NCBI GenBank assembly: GCA_964652775.1
Contig: CAZZAM010000001.1
Location: forward strand, 193,454 to 257,453
Direction of reading: 5' to 3'
Length of the DNA: 64,000 bases
From: UBA11346 sp038060575
Lineage (GTDB): Bacteria; Planctomycetota; UBA11346
Part shown: one piece after another, positions 26,801 through 36,374 of the stretch
Position numbering within the stretch: the stretch's first letter is position 1
How the letters are laid out: each line of letters starts with the position of its first letter
Program-made: the position numbers and the translations under genes
The notes under the pieces: model-generated
Database searches by the model: none
The model's input: only the letters and a program-made list of their open reading frames with translations
What the model was told of the DNA's origin: nothing

Positions 26801-27685
26801 ATGCGTCTGCTTCGCCACCGTATCCGCGACGTGTTGCCATCGGTGCGCGCGATCGGTGTTGGCGTGCAGTGCTTTACTGGCTACGCGGCAGATATCCGAA
26901 CTGGTGCAGCTCATCACGCACATGAGGTGTTTTATCTCAGTTACATTGTCCGAGGACGCTGTTATCACGACATCGGCGATCAGCGCTTCGCTGAAGGTCC
27001 AGGATCATTGGCAGCCGTGCAATGGGACGTCCCGCATGTCATCGATACCGGCGGCAAGCCGGTGTCAGTGTACAACCTCTACCTCGATCCGGCGCGACAT
27101 CCGTTGCCGACGTTGCCAACTGAATTACGCGGCGCGTTAGCTCAATTGATTCCGCCAACGGCTGCATTTGCCAATCGCCGCAATCGCCTGCTGCGCTGTC
27201 AATTCGCAGATCCGAAGCCATTGGCACATCGGCTCGAACACATGTTCGCCGAACAAACCGCCGCCAAACCTGGCCATCTCGTCATGATGGAAGCGCTGCT
27301 TCGCGAGGTGCTGGTGTTGATCGCTCGGCAACTCCAGGCGACTGGTATTCGTGGTCCAGCTGATGTTGACGCCCAATTGGAAGGTGCGCTGAGTTGGATG
27401 CGCGATCACCTCGCCGACAACATCGGCGTCGAAGACATCGCTCATGCCGCCGACCTATCGCGTTTTCACTGCTCGCGCCGCTTGCTTGCCTATACCGGTC
27501 GTCCACCGATGGCCTATCTCATGGATCTGCGCCTGCAGGAAGCCGCCCTGCAATTGCGCGGTGGCGACGAGCCCGTGGTCGACATCGCGGTGGCGTGCGG
27601 ATTCAAGGATCTCGGCCATTTTGGCCGTCGTTTCAAAGCCGCCTTTGGTTTATCGCCAGCCCGCTATCGCGCCGCGGCACGTTGA
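26801..27685 (+). CDS. AraC family transcriptional regulator, upstream of a URO-D gene
   Basis: A 294-residue AraC regulator. The cupin domain reads AHEVFYLSYIVRGRCYHDIG and EGPGSLAAVQWDVPHVID, followed by a linker with VYNLYLDPARHPLPTLP. The DNA-binding domain covers about 190-290 (VEDIAHAADLSRFHCSRRLL, VVDIAVACGFKDLGHFGRRF, closing GLSPARYR). I chose ATG 26801; a TTG at 26765 would lengthen it. It is a clear paralogue of the AraC protein at 54558, with which it shares the NLYxDPxR segment and its surroundings. The next gene on the same strand, 73 bases on, is a URO-D-fold protein, so the two probably form an operon or a regulator-target pair. Confidence 0.86.
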   Translation: MRLLRHRIRDVLPSVRAIGVGVQCFTGYAADIRTGAAHHAHEVFYLSYIVRGRCYHDIGDQRFAEGPGSLAAVQWDVPHVIDTGGKPVSVYNLYLDPARHPLPTLPTELRGALAQLIPPTAAFANRRNRLLRCQFADPKPLAHRLEHMFAEQTAAKPGHLVMMEALLREVLVLIARQLQATGIRGPADVDAQLEGALSWMRDHLADNIGVEDIAHAADLSRFHCSRRLLAYTGRPPMAYLMDLRLQEAALQLRGGDEPVVDIAVACGFKDLGHFGRRFKAAFGLSPARYRAAAR

Positions 27686-27758
27686 GACATCTGCTGCAGC
27701 ACGCAGAGGCAAACATGGAACAGCGTGATGCCCATACTTGGCGGCAGAGGGTTACACC

Positions 27759-28805
27759 ATGCACGCCGCCGCATCAGCATCAGCTCTCGCTACCATGACT
27801 CCCAGCGAACGATTCCGCGCCGTCATGGCTCGGCAGCCCGTCGATCGCTTGCCGATGGTCGAGTGGGCAACGTGGTGGGATGACAGCATCACCCGTTGGG
27901 TCGGTGAGGGATTGGAGATTGGGAAGGGCTATAGCTATGGCCGCACGGATATCCGCGATTCCATCACTCAGCATTTCGGCCTTGATCTTTGGTTACAGGA
28001 TTGGGCCAACCCGGCACTCCAGCTCCTGCCCAAAGCGGAGCACCACGGGGCGCCGCTCCTGCGCGGCATGGACGATTACCAGGCGGTACGCGACCGACTC
28101 TATCCTGACACCCGCGCCGATGGCGGCCCCTGGCCGGGATGGAAGGCTCAACTGGAAGCCGGTGCAGTCGGTTGGTTTACACTTCCCGGCTTCTTCTGGT
28201 TCCCACGCATACTGCTGGGCATCGAACCGCACCTGTACGCCCTGGCGGACCAGCCTGAACTGATTCACGCCATCAATGATGACCTGGCAACGTGGATGCT
28301 ACGTACCATCGATCGGATTTGTGAGCATGCGAGTCCTCAGTTCATGACCTTCGCGGAGGATCTCAGCTACAACCACGGTCCAATGCTGTCGCCGCGTTCC
28401 TTTGACACGCTGTTGCTCCCTTACTATCAGCGCATTATTCCCGCCTTGCGCGAGCGCGGCATTGTCCCGGTCATCGACAGCGACGGCGACGTGACCCGCT
28501 GTCTGCCGTGGTTTGCCAAGGCCGGCATCCAAGGCGTCTTGCCGCTCGAACGCCAAGCCAAAGTGGACATCAATCTCCTCCAGGCCGCGCAGCCGAACAT
28601 GCTATTCATCGGCCACTTCGACAAGATGACCATGCCGCACGGCGAGGCCGCGATGCGCGCTGAATTTGAACGTCTGCTGCCAGCGATGCGCCGAGGGCTC
28701 TTCATCCCGAGCGTCGATCACCAGACGCCGCCCGGCGTCAGCCTTGCCCAGTACCGCATCTATATGGAACTGTTCCACGAATACGCGGTGCGCGCAGCCA
28801 ACTGA
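27759..28805 (+). CDS. URO-D-fold protein with Asp-Ser-Asp in place of HxC (2 of 11)
   Basis: A 348-residue URO-D-fold protein. The family frame is clear (MTPSERFRAVMARQPVDRLP near the N-terminus, FAEDLSYNHGPMLSPRSFDT in the middle, FIGHFDKMTMPHG near the end). At the place where methyltransferases have His-x-Cys-Gly it reads VIDSDGDVTRCL, so the metal ligands would be aspartates, or metal is not bound there. A different reaction or substrate class from the HxCG members is therefore likely. I chose ATG 27759 because GAGG stands eight to nine bases upstream; ATG 27795 aligns with the usual family start. It follows an AraC gene and is followed after 17 bases by a palindromic element. Confidence 0.8.
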   Translation: MHAAASASALATMTPSERFRAVMARQPVDRLPMVEWATWWDDSITRWVGEGLEIGKGYSYGRTDIRDSITQHFGLDLWLQDWANPALQLLPKAEHHGAPLLRGMDDYQAVRDRLYPDTRADGGPWPGWKAQLEAGAVGWFTLPGFFWFPRILLGIEPHLYALADQPELIHAINDDLATWMLRTIDRICEHASPQFMTFAEDLSYNHGPMLSPRSFDTLLLPYYQRIIPALRERGIVPVIDSDGDVTRCLPWFAKAGIQGVLPLERQAKVDINLLQAAQPNMLFIGHFDKMTMPHGEAAMRAEFERLLPAMRRGLFIPSVDHQTPPGVSLAQYRIYMELFHEYAVRAAN

Positions 28806-28821
28806 TCCTAAACAACGCAAT

Positions 28822-28977
28822 CCAAGGCAACCGCAGAGGCGCAGAGGCCGCAGAGGTCGCAAAGCGCTGGGGTTAGAGAACACGGTTATTTTCAGTGCCG
28901 ATCACCCGCAGGGTGACAACCCAATCTCGCTCTCCTCTGCGACCTCCGCGGCCTCTGCGCCTCTGCGGTTGCCTTGG
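28822..28977. repeat. Palindromic GCAGAGG element, copy C (inverted core)
   Basis: The left arm is 28822-28862 and the right arm 28934-28977, ending GGTTGCCTTGG. The middle holds a small hairpin CACCC-gca-GGGTG (28903-28915). Its core matches the reverse complement of the cores at 37525 and 52376, so this copy is inserted in the opposite orientation. It starts 17 bases behind a URO-D stop. The rest of the 332-base gap (28978-29137) holds nothing I recognise except the AraC start region. Confidence 0.9.
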
Positions 28978-29137
28978 GGTTTTCCCAACGCCGACTTTAG
29001 GGTGAAGCAACCATGTTACTCAAGCACGTGTACGAGAACCGCGAACTGCGGCGCTCAGGCTGATTAGACTGATCGGTATGCATCTTGACCTGCGAGGTTT
29101 TGATTGCGCTCTGGTTGCTACTGGTTGACTGGCCACC

Positions 29138-30109
29138 GTGCGAACAACTGTCGATGATCTGAACTGGTTGGAAGCATCGCGCCTCGTGGTCCATCACGCG
29201 GGAACAGTGCACTATCCACCTGGTGCGATCATTGGACCACGACGCATTCCCGATCTGGAGTTGGTGTGGATTTCCTCCGGCACGACGGTGTTTGAAGGCG
29301 GCGACGGCCTGCGCTGCGAATTACATCCCGGCGATGTGATCGTGGTGCGCCCCGGTGAGCGGCATCGCTTTGTCATGGATCGCCGACGCATGCTTGCGCA
29401 CGGCTTTGCGCACTTCTCGTTACCAGCTGCAGACATGCGCCGCATCGCTGCGTGGCCGCGACCGGTTCATGCCGCCGACGGTTCACCACTACGCCATGCG
29501 GTTGAGTCCTGTGAACGACTGATCGTCGGCCATCGACCAGATAGTGCGGTGCCGCGCCTCGCACTGCGGCTTGCTTTGGCGCTCTATCATGCCGCCGGAC
29601 AACCCGAAACCGCGGTGCCGTGGTCGGGCTGGAAATTGGATCCACGCGTCGCTGCCGTGCTGGCTGCGGTGCGCAGTACGTGGCAGGATCGTCCTGCGTG
29701 GGCGCCAACCCGCGACGAATTATGTGCGCTCGCTGGTTGCTCGGAAGCCGCGCTCGGCCGCGCTTTTCGCACTGCCCTGGGCGTCGCACCAACTGCCGCG
29801 ATCCGCTTATGGCGGGTCGAACGCGCTGCCGTTTTGATGGCGCGCGGTGGCCAGTCGGTGAGTGCAGCAGCACGGGCGATCGGTTGGCGTTCGCCGGACG
29901 TATTCACTCGCGCCTTCCGCGCTGCCTACGGACTCGCACCGCGGGAAGCCGCGCGCCGGGCTGCCGCCGGAGCGTGGACGGTCACCCCGCGGCTGTTTCA
30001 AGCGAGTTATGGCAAAGGCATGCGGCCATCAGGTGACCCGACGCTTTCGGCCACTGATCCGACGCTTTCGGCCTCAGCGAGCCGACGGCGGCTGCCCAAA
30101 CGGCGCTAG
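29138..30109 (+). CDS. AraC family transcriptional regulator, upstream of a URO-D gene
   Basis: A 323-residue AraC regulator that begins with GTG. The cupin domain (about 20-95) reads ELVWISSGTTVFEGGDG and LHPGDVIVVRPGERHRF. The DNA-binding domain (about 185-285) shows RDELCALAGCSEAALGRAFR and VSAAARAIGWRSPDVFTRAF, closing with GLAPREAARRA. About 40 residues of low-complexity tail follow, including a 21-base direct repeat that gives DPTLSATDPTLSA. A tail of this kind is unusual for AraC proteins and may be a recent extension through a lost stop codon. The next gene, 23 bases on, is a URO-D-fold methyltransferase-like protein, so this is another regulator/enzyme pair. Confidence 0.85.
   Translation: MRTTVDDLNWLEASRLVVHHAGTVHYPPGAIIGPRRIPDLELVWISSGTTVFEGGDGLRCELHPGDVIVVRPGERHRFVMDRRRMLAHGFAHFSLPAADMRRIAAWPRPVHAADGSPLRHAVESCERLIVGHRPDSAVPRLALRLALALYHAAGQPETAVPWSGWKLDPRVAAVLAAVRSTWQDRPAWAPTRDELCALAGCSEAALGRAFRTALGVAPTAAIRLWRVERAAVLMARGGQSVSAAARAIGWRSPDVFTRAFRAAYGLAPREAARRAAAGAWTVTPRLFQASYGKGMRPSGDPTLSATDPTLSASASRRRLPKRR
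30035..30073 (+). repeat. 21-base direct repeat in the tail of an AraC gene
   Basis: Two units (30035-30052 and 30056-30073) share CCGACGCTTTCGGCC with a 21-base period. They encode DPTLSA twice and lie beyond the conserved AraC fold. Confidence 0.7.
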
Positions 30110-30132
30110 GATGGACCGCGGGAGAACCCGCT

Positions 30133-31398
30133 ATGACCCCTCGCCAACGCGTCGAAGCCGCCCTCGCGCACCAGCAACCCGACCGCACGCCGATTGATCT
30201 CGGTTCGACCGCCGTCACCGGCATGCACGTCAGCGTGGTCGCGCAGGTCCGTGATGCGCTCGGTCTAAATGCCGGCCCAGTCAAAGTGCTCGACCCATAT
30301 CAGATGCTCGGCGAGATTGCTGACGATCTCAAGGATGCACTCGGCATCGACACGGTCGGCGTCACCCCGCGCACCAATATGTTCGGTTTCGCGAACACTG
30401 GCTGGACGCCGTGGCAAACCCCGTGGGGACAGGACGTGCTGGTGCCAGCCGGATTCGTCACCTCAACCGCCGCCGATGGTTCGCTACTCATGCATCCGTG
30501 TGGCGATCGCAGTGCAGCACCGAGCGCACACCTGCCGACCGGCGGCTACTTCTGGGACAGCATCGTGCGTCAGCAACCGATCGACGAAGACCACCTCAAT
30601 CCGGAGGACAACTGCGAGGAGTTCGTTCCGCTGAGCGATGCTGATCTCACGCACTTTGGCCGCGAGGTCGATGCAGCATACGCCACCGGCCGCGCCGTGG
30701 TCGCCACCTTCGGAGGCACCGCACTGGGCGACATCGCGCTGGTTCCGGCCCCCTTCCTGAAAAATCCACGCGGCATCCGCGACATCACCGAATGGTACGT
30801 CTCGACCAGCGGGCGACAGGACCTCGTCCACGCGATCTTCCGTCGCCAGACCGATGTGGCGTTGGCCAATCTCGCCCGCCTCCACGCCGTCGTCGGCAAC
30901 CGCGTTACCGCGATGTTCCTGTGCGGCACCGACTTCGGCACCCAGCGCGGACCGATGTGTTCGACCAAATCCTTCAACCAACTGTGGGCGCCATATTATC
31001 GCGAAATGACCGATTGGATTCACCAGAACACGACCTGGAAAGTGTTCAAGCATTCGTGCGGCGGCGTGCGTCCATTCCTGGACAGCTTCGTCGACGCTGG
31101 TCTCGACATTCTCAACCCGGTGCAGTGCTCAGCGACGGGCATGGATGCCGCCGAACTGAAAGCCGGATGGGGCAACAAGATGGTGTTCTGGGGCGGTGGC
31201 ATCGATACCCAGCAGGTCCTGCCCTTCGGAACCACCGCTCAGGTTCGCGAACAAGTCCGCGAACGCGTCCGCATCTTCTCACCCGGCGGCGGTTTCGTCT
31301 TCAATACCGTTCACAATATCCAAGCGCGCACCCCAGTTGCCAACGTTCTCGCCATGTTCGATGAACTGCGCACGAAATCGTGCTGCTGCTCAGGTTGA
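30133..31398 (+). CDS. URO-D-fold methyltransferase-like protein with HxCG motif (3 of 11)
   Basis: At 421 residues this is the longest methyltransferase-like member with an intact motif. The N-terminus MTPRQRVEAALAHQQPDRTP is the standard family opening. HSCGG at residues 307-311 and the following NPVQCSATGMDAAELK fit the zinc site of corrinoid methyltransferases of the MtaA/MtbA type. FWGGGIDTQQVLPFGT and GGFVFNTVHNIQARTP complete the barrel. No HemE signature is present. The C-terminus is a Cys-rich KSCCCSG, which is odd and could bind metal or be accidental. GGGAG stands eight bases before the ATG. It is 23 bases behind an AraC gene, so it is probably part of the same transcript. The substrate is unknown. 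Confidence 0.83.
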   Translation: MTPRQRVEAALAHQQPDRTPIDLGSTAVTGMHVSVVAQVRDALGLNAGPVKVLDPYQMLGEIADDLKDALGIDTVGVTPRTNMFGFANTGWTPWQTPWGQDVLVPAGFVTSTAADGSLLMHPCGDRSAAPSAHLPTGGYFWDSIVRQQPIDEDHLNPEDNCEEFVPLSDADLTHFGREVDAAYATGRAVVATFGGTALGDIALVPAPFLKNPRGIRDITEWYVSTSGRQDLVHAIFRRQTDVALANLARLHAVVGNRVTAMFLCGTDFGTQRGPMCSTKSFNQLWAPYYREMTDWIHQNTTWKVFKHSCGGVRPFLDSFVDAGLDILNPVQCSATGMDAAELKAGWGNKMVFWGGGIDTQQVLPFGTTAQVREQVRERVRIFSPGGGFVFNTVHNIQARTPVANVLAMFDELRTKSCCCSG

Positions 31399-31497
31399 GC
31401 GCGAACGATAGACGCGCAGTGTCGTATTGGTCATCCTGTATCCAACGCTAGAAGACCAATCTTGCCTAGCGAATCCGCGCTCGACATGAGGAGGCGA

Positions 31498-31531
31498 ACA
31501 AGCTCCTTTGCCCACGCTGGCGTGAGCTTGT
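31498..31531 (+). terminator. Possible hairpin downstream of the URO-D gene
   Basis: ACAAGCTC (31498-31505) pairs with GAGCTTGT (31524-31531), and the 18-base loop contains a further CACGC/GCGTG match. There is no run of T after it, so a terminator role is only possible. The rest of the 210-base gap shows nothing else. Confidence 0.3.
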
Positions 31532-31608
31532 GCCTATCTTAGGCTTGTCGCCATGAGAACGCGAAACAGTAGGCCGTATACAACATTCACCAAAGTCCGT
31601 CGTTCCCC

Positions 31609-34600
31609 ATGACCCACCACGGCGGATCTCGTCGTGTCTGGTTATCAGTAACAGTCGTGCTGGTGAGCGCTGTCGTCATCAATGTGTGCGTTTTATCTGG
31701 TTGGCCCGGACACCCCAGCGATGGTGTTCACATGCAAGCAGGGGCACTGAAAGCATCTCAAGGGACATCCGCCGTTCTGGCGAACCAAGAGCCTGCCTTG
31801 TCGGCTGGCCTGCCTTCCTTCTGGACGATAAGCATCCGTGTTAAACCTGCGACAGATGGCGACCAAGTTGTTGTGGTGAGCCCATATCTATCCGAAAGGC
31901 TGCCCGATGACATCCATGCGGTGCGCTATTCTTGGCACATGGAGCCAGCATTCGAAGCCGTATTCGGAGTAAGGACCCATGCTGTGTCTGATGTCGTTGT
32001 GGGAGGCATGGGCGAGGACAAGAATCCTCAAGTTAGATACTGGGAGAATGAACGACCCGCAGACCTCCGTAAACTGGACGAACAGCAGCCATTGGAACAC
32101 TGGCGCGATTCTCGTCATCGCATCGGCCCTGTACTGCGCATCCCAGCAAACGCGGTGGACCACGCAGATGCGTTCTACCGACTCTACTCAACATTAGAGC
32201 TGCGAAACGATCGTGGCGAGCCCAGTCGCCTCGAATTCGTCGAAATAGTACGCTTTCTACCCAATGCAGCCGTCGAGGCAGTGCTACCTGATGGAATGCA
32301 TGACCCAACTGGGCTATCTTCGGATACCGAAACCGAGAAGACGCTGCGTGGATGGTTAGCGTTCGATGACTGGTACGTTCAATGCATAGCCATCATCCGT
32401 CTGAAAGCGTTGGGGCGGGAGGTGCCGTCAGTAGCATTGAACCGTTTCTTCCGGTTGGCGGCGCTCACTGGCGATCGGCCGCTGGTACGTCGGGCGCTTG
32501 ATGCTCTCCGTGCGACCGAAGGCACAGCAGGTGCTGAAAAACTCCTAACGGTTGGCTGCGGTTGGGCGCTCCCGTGGGCTATCCGCTTCAACTCGTCTGG
32601 TACGGAAGCGTGGATGGAGTCGCGCTTAGAGTACCTCTTTGGCCACCCTGTCGACACGGATGAGCACGAGACCCTATGGTACCAGAAGAAGGCGATGCTG
32701 GCGCACTATCTTGCACTAGCTGGAGTACGCGCGGTTCCAGTCCTAAGCCATCTGGCCATGACCTGCACTGACGCTGGTGATTTTGACATCTTGCTGGAAG
32801 CCATCTGCGATATCTCCGCCAAGGAATCCATGAACCTGGCCAGCCGACGACCACCAAGTACCAGTTTTCCCAGCAACGAAGGGGTCAAGTGGCTCCTGAG
32901 ATCCGGTCAAGACCATGATGTAGTTCTGGCCTGTCGCTGGCTTGAACTCTACTCCGGGAAAAATATTTCCAGTGACCTAACAACACCGGTGCCGGAAGCA
33001 GCAATACCTCTGCTCGTTGGCAAACTGGCCAACAAGGAATTTCATGCTCGGGAGAACGCCATCCGCATCCTGGCCGGTGTGCGTTCTGTGCTTGCAACGC
33101 AGGCCTGCCTGACAGCACTCGCTGATCAGCAGCTTGGTGCAGTCACCGCTACTGCATTAGCTACAGCCAAACGCGTCGATCTTGTCTCACACGCCTGTCG
33201 CCTAGCGCAGTCCCTGAACCAGACGGGAGGAAAATTCTCCCATCTGTGGCCACTTATACTCCTCGCTCCAACGGTAGACATCCACCAACTGGTGTTCGAC
33301 ACCTACTTTGGCGATGCCTCATTCGAACATCGCGAACAGTTTCTCGGCTTCCTGCGGCACCACGCGGAGTTGTCGGCAGCAGCGGCGCTCAAGCTGTTTC
33401 AAATGGGCAAGCCGACCACACGGGCTGCAGACCTGCTCCTCGAACTGGAGGATGCCTGCGCAGTCCCCATCTTGTTAGAGCGCTTAGCTCATCACCCACC
33501 CCGTCCGCGTTCGCCTGAGGAAATCGGTCATCATCGCAACAGTGAAAAACCTGACCCAATGGCGCTGAAACTTGAGGAGATGAACTACCTCGCCGCATTC
33601 GTGCCACAGGAAAAATTGGCTGTAATAGCGCACCATTTCTTAGCCTTCCATCTCGACAGCACCAGCTGGTATGCTTTCCTAGACAAGAGCACAACATGGG
33701 TGAACCACGGCAATGTACTGGGTTCGTCTTCGGCGTTGGCCCGGATAAAAAAATATATGGCCGCTATCCAAGAGTTTGTTCGCAACCGTCCGTGCCCATC
33801 AGGCGGTGGTCCCGGCCCTGCGCCGGTACCCTCGCCGCTCAATATTCTTCGACTACGCGATTTTTCTCCAGCCGCCGTACTGCCGCTGTTAGTGAGTGAG
33901 AATGATAACGTCCGCGCATTGGGAGCTACGCTGCTCGGTGGCACACCGAGGTCAGGTCGTGTATGGCCCGAAGCGGAAGTTCCCATCCTGGAACGGCTGC
34001 TCAGTGATCGTTCAGAAATGGTCCAGGCGGCGGCGTTTCAGACGCTTCAGAACCATTGTCAGGAAAAACTGTGGTACTGGGAGCAACTGCTTGCTGGTCG
34101 TCCTGGCGGCCCCGCGCGTTCTGCCGTAATGACCAACACGAATAGTTGGACGGGCACCAATGCTGAGCGGAACGCCATCCACATGCGTATGCTCAGACTG
34201 CTAGCCGAGGGCGATTCGCTGGGCTTGGCGGCACTTGCGTTCGAATCTGCTGATGATGCAGATGCGATCTCTCGGGCACTGGCATCCCCAGCTATGACTC
34301 CAATCCTGGCCCGTGACATCGTGGCGCGATTGAACGACCGGCGCAGTGACGCCACCTTCGTCATCATCCGAAGAGCATTACAGTCCCAGTTGCGGGATGA
34401 GATTCGCAGCGCAATCATTTGGAACCTGGGCTGCTTTGCCGAGGCACGCCCCCTACCAGGGTCTGGAGTACGCAGTGCCTCTCCGGAAGCAGGACAAGCA
34501 ATATGCGAAGCTCTCGTGTCCAATACGCCTGTGATACGAGAAGCGGCATTGGGCGCGCTTAGACAAGTCAGCGTGCCTGAAAGCACCACCTTGCTGACGA

Positions 34601-35295
34601 CACTCTTGTCCAATCCAGGACGGCACGGGACCCAGGAGATTGCTTTGGCGTTGCTCCGCCAACCACCAGATGAGCGTGTCATTGCACCTTTGGAAAACCT
34701 ACTGCGCACGCAGTATGGCCATAACACGATCAAGCGATACGAACTGGCGGCGTATATTGCAGTAGCTGGAGAAAGGGCTTTCCCACTCATGCGCGAATTG
34801 GAGCTAAAACTGCGCACCACGACGGACTTCTTCGCGCGACAGGAATACGGCTATCTTATGGAGCAACTGATCCGCATGAAAGAACCCCAAACGGTGGCGG
34901 TGCAGACAGAATGGTTTGTCGCCATTGGTCGAAAGGTGTATCGTTCCGAGGAATGGCCGATGAGTGAGGCACTCAGAAAGGGAATAGGCACGGCAATGGT
35001 GGCTCTTATGGATAAGTCCACGGGAGATAGCAAAGCTGATGTAGCCGGAGAACTGTGCCGATATGACCACGAAGCTGGAATACAGGCTCTCATAGGACTC
35101 ATGAAAGACGCCGATGGCTATATAGCCAAGCGTGCGTACTGGAACCTGGGCAACATCCTTGGTGGGAGCATTGGAGAGGATCGTTATAAAGACCGCATGG
35201 ACCTCGCAGCCAAAGCGCACGTCATTGAGCGCTGGTGGCACCTGGAACGTGGACGGTCGCTTGATCGGTTGAAATCGGATGGGCTATTTCCATGA
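31609..35295 (+). CDS. Large membrane-anchored HEAT-repeat protein
   Basis: A 1228-residue protein with one N-terminal hydrophobic helix (residues 10-32, VWLSVTVVLVSAVVINVCVL). This is either an uncleaved anchor or a signal peptide, so the bulk lies outside the cytoplasm. Most of the chain is degenerate alpha-helical HEAT-type repeats, recognisable as phrases such as AIPLLVGKLANKEFHARENA, SENDNVRALGATLLGG and GIQALIGLMKDADGYIAKRA. Such solenoids bind other proteins; no catalytic motif is visible. There is no good Shine-Dalgarno before the ATG. The gene stands alone between two AraC/URO-D modules. A second giant HEAT protein lies at 44243-47980; they share architecture but not obvious close sequence identity. 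Function unknown. Confidence 0.78.
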   Translation: MTHHGGSRRVWLSVTVVLVSAVVINVCVLSGWPGHPSDGVHMQAGALKASQGTSAVLANQEPALSAGLPSFWTISIRVKPATDGDQVVVVSPYLSERLPDDIHAVRYSWHMEPAFEAVFGVRTHAVSDVVVGGMGEDKNPQVRYWENERPADLRKLDEQQPLEHWRDSRHRIGPVLRIPANAVDHADAFYRLYSTLELRNDRGEPSRLEFVEIVRFLPNAAVEAVLPDGMHDPTGLSSDTETEKTLRGWLAFDDWYVQCIAIIRLKALGREVPSVALNRFFRLAALTGDRPLVRRALDALRATEGTAGAEKLLTVGCGWALPWAIRFNSSGTEAWMESRLEYLFGHPVDTDEHETLWYQKKAMLAHYLALAGVRAVPVLSHLAMTCTDAGDFDILLEAICDISAKESMNLASRRPPSTSFPSNEGVKWLLRSGQDHDVVLACRWLELYSGKNISSDLTTPVPEAAIPLLVGKLANKEFHARENAIRILAGVRSVLATQACLTALADQQLGAVTATALATAKRVDLVSHACRLAQSLNQTGGKFSHLWPLILLAPTVDIHQLVFDTYFGDASFEHREQFLGFLRHHAELSAAAALKLFQMGKPTTRAADLLLELEDACAVPILLERLAHHPPRPRSPEEIGHHRNSEKPDPMALKLEEMNYLAAFVPQEKLAVIAHHFLAFHLDSTSWYAFLDKSTTWVNHGNVLGSSSALARIKKYMAAIQEFVRNRPCPSGGGPGPAPVPSPLNILRLRDFSPAAVLPLLVSENDNVRALGATLLGGTPRSGRVWPEAEVPILERLLSDRSEMVQAAAFQTLQNHCQEKLWYWEQLLAGRPGGPARSAVMTNTNSWTGTNAERNAIHMRMLRLLAEGDSLGLAALAFESADDADAISRALASPAMTPILARDIVARLNDRRSDATFVIIRRALQSQLRDEIRSAIIWNLGCFAEARPLPGSGVRSASPEAGQAICEALVSNTPVIREAALGALRQVSVPESTTLLTTLLSNPGRHGTQEIALALLRQPPDERVIAPLENLLRTQYGHNTIKRYELAAYIAVAGERAFPLMRELELKLRTTTDFFARQEYGYLMEQLIRMKEPQTVAVQTEWFVAIGRKVYRSEEWPMSEALRKGIGTAMVALMDKSTGDSKADVAGELCRYDHEAGIQALIGLMKDADGYIAKRAYWNLGNILGGSIGEDRYKDRMDLAAKAHVIERWWHLERGRSLDRLKSDGLFP

Positions 35296-35473
35296 GAACA
35301 TGCGCGACTGCACTCGGCGTGGTTTAGATTACTGCGTGAATTGCGCGGAATCCTTGCGCACTTGGCAAAACATCTAACCCAGGAATTTCTCGTCAACTCG
35401 GCCTGACGCTGACGTGTAGCGCAAAAGGCTGCGTATTCAGGGTCACTGCCGGGATCGCGGTAAACTGCAACCA

Positions 35474-36304
35474 TCACCGACGACGATCGCGAGCAACCTG
35501 ATCATCAATCGCCGCGATCTGCAAGTAGTCACGGGGTGATTTACCAAAGCGCTGGCGAAATGCGCGCTGAAATGCGCTGTAACTGCCGAATCCTGTCGCG
35601 AGCGCGAGGCGCAGCAAGTCGCGCTCGCCGGCATCCCACAATTCAAGCGCCCGGGTCAGGCGCAGACGCGAACGATAGGCCGCCATGCCGAGACCAGATT
35701 CACGACGAAAGATGCGCGCCAGGTGGTCCGCAGTCAGACCCACTTGCCGTGCGATCGTCGATACGCGCAGAGCGGGGTCCTCGCGCAGCATACGCGAGGC
35801 GCGGGCACTGGCCGGATGTGCCAGGGCAATGCCAGGATCAGCAGCCGCTGCGAATTCGTCGCGGCAACGCCACAGCAGGTAGGTCGCCCCTATTTTGCGA
35901 GCAGCATCCTGGACGGCGATATCGGCGAATAACCGCGCTAGCCGCCGAGCGGCATCGGGGGCCACTCGTCGTCGCTGCGTGCTACCTGGGTGTTTTGATG
36001 CAGTACTCCGATCAAGACCAGCACGCACCTGGGCGGCAACCAATTGCGGACTCCACACCGCCAACCACATGCGAAAATCCGCTGACTCTTCAACCAGGAT
36101 GTGATCCTCATCGGGATGGAGAAAGAGAAGATCGCCTGGTACCAACTCGGTCCGCTGGCCATCAATGATGTAGACGGCCTTGCCTTCTACCGCGAGATTA
36201 ACCTCCAGTTCATCGTGGCAGTGCGGATAGAGCATGCGTCGCCCGGCGCGGTGGTGCCAAACTTGGCTTCCCGCTTCTCCGACGATGGACAACCGTTCGC
36301 GCAT
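35474..36304 (-). CDS. AraC family transcriptional regulator, divergent to a URO-D gene
   Basis: A 276-residue AraC regulator. The cupin domain (about 15-80) has the pattern MLYPHCHDELEVNLAVEG and LVPGDLLFLHPDEDHILVEE, the typical AraC_binding sugar pocket type. The C-terminal domain (about 165-265) shows VSTIARQVGLTADHLARIF and LLRLALATGFGSYSAFQRAF, closing with GKSPRDY. It is divergent from the URO-D-fold gene at 36375, 70 bases between the starts, and probably regulates it. Downstream of its stop, the 178 bases to the HEAT gene contain no repeat. Confidence 0.88.
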   Translation of the reverse strand: MRERLSIVGEAGSQVWHHRAGRRMLYPHCHDELEVNLAVEGKAVYIIDGQRTELVPGDLLFLHPDEDHILVEESADFRMWLAVWSPQLVAAQVRAGLDRSTASKHPGSTQRRRVAPDAARRLARLFADIAVQDAARKIGATYLLWRCRDEFAAAADPGIALAHPASARASRMLREDPALRVSTIARQVGLTADHLARIFRRESGLGMAAYRSRLRLTRALELWDAGERDLLRLALATGFGSYSAFQRAFRQRFGKSPRDYLQIAAIDDQVARDRRR

Positions 36305-36361
36305 GCCGGAAAACGCTCAGCAGAAGTCGGTTCAAGGCAAGCAGCGATCTGAGTGAGTGCC

Positions 36362-36367
36362 TAAGCT
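36362..36367 (+). promoter_or_regulatory. Putative -10 box (TAAGCT) for a leaderless start
   Basis: TAAGCT ends seven bases before ATG 36375, favouring that start over the upstream GTG at 36357. No ribosome binding site is seen for either. Confidence 0.3.
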
Positions 36368-36374
36368 TGCCATC

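Noticed and set aside
28978..29137. tRNA or small RNA gene before the AraC gene
   Set aside because: No cloverleaf, TTCGA-type T-loop or stable RNA fold was found by eye.
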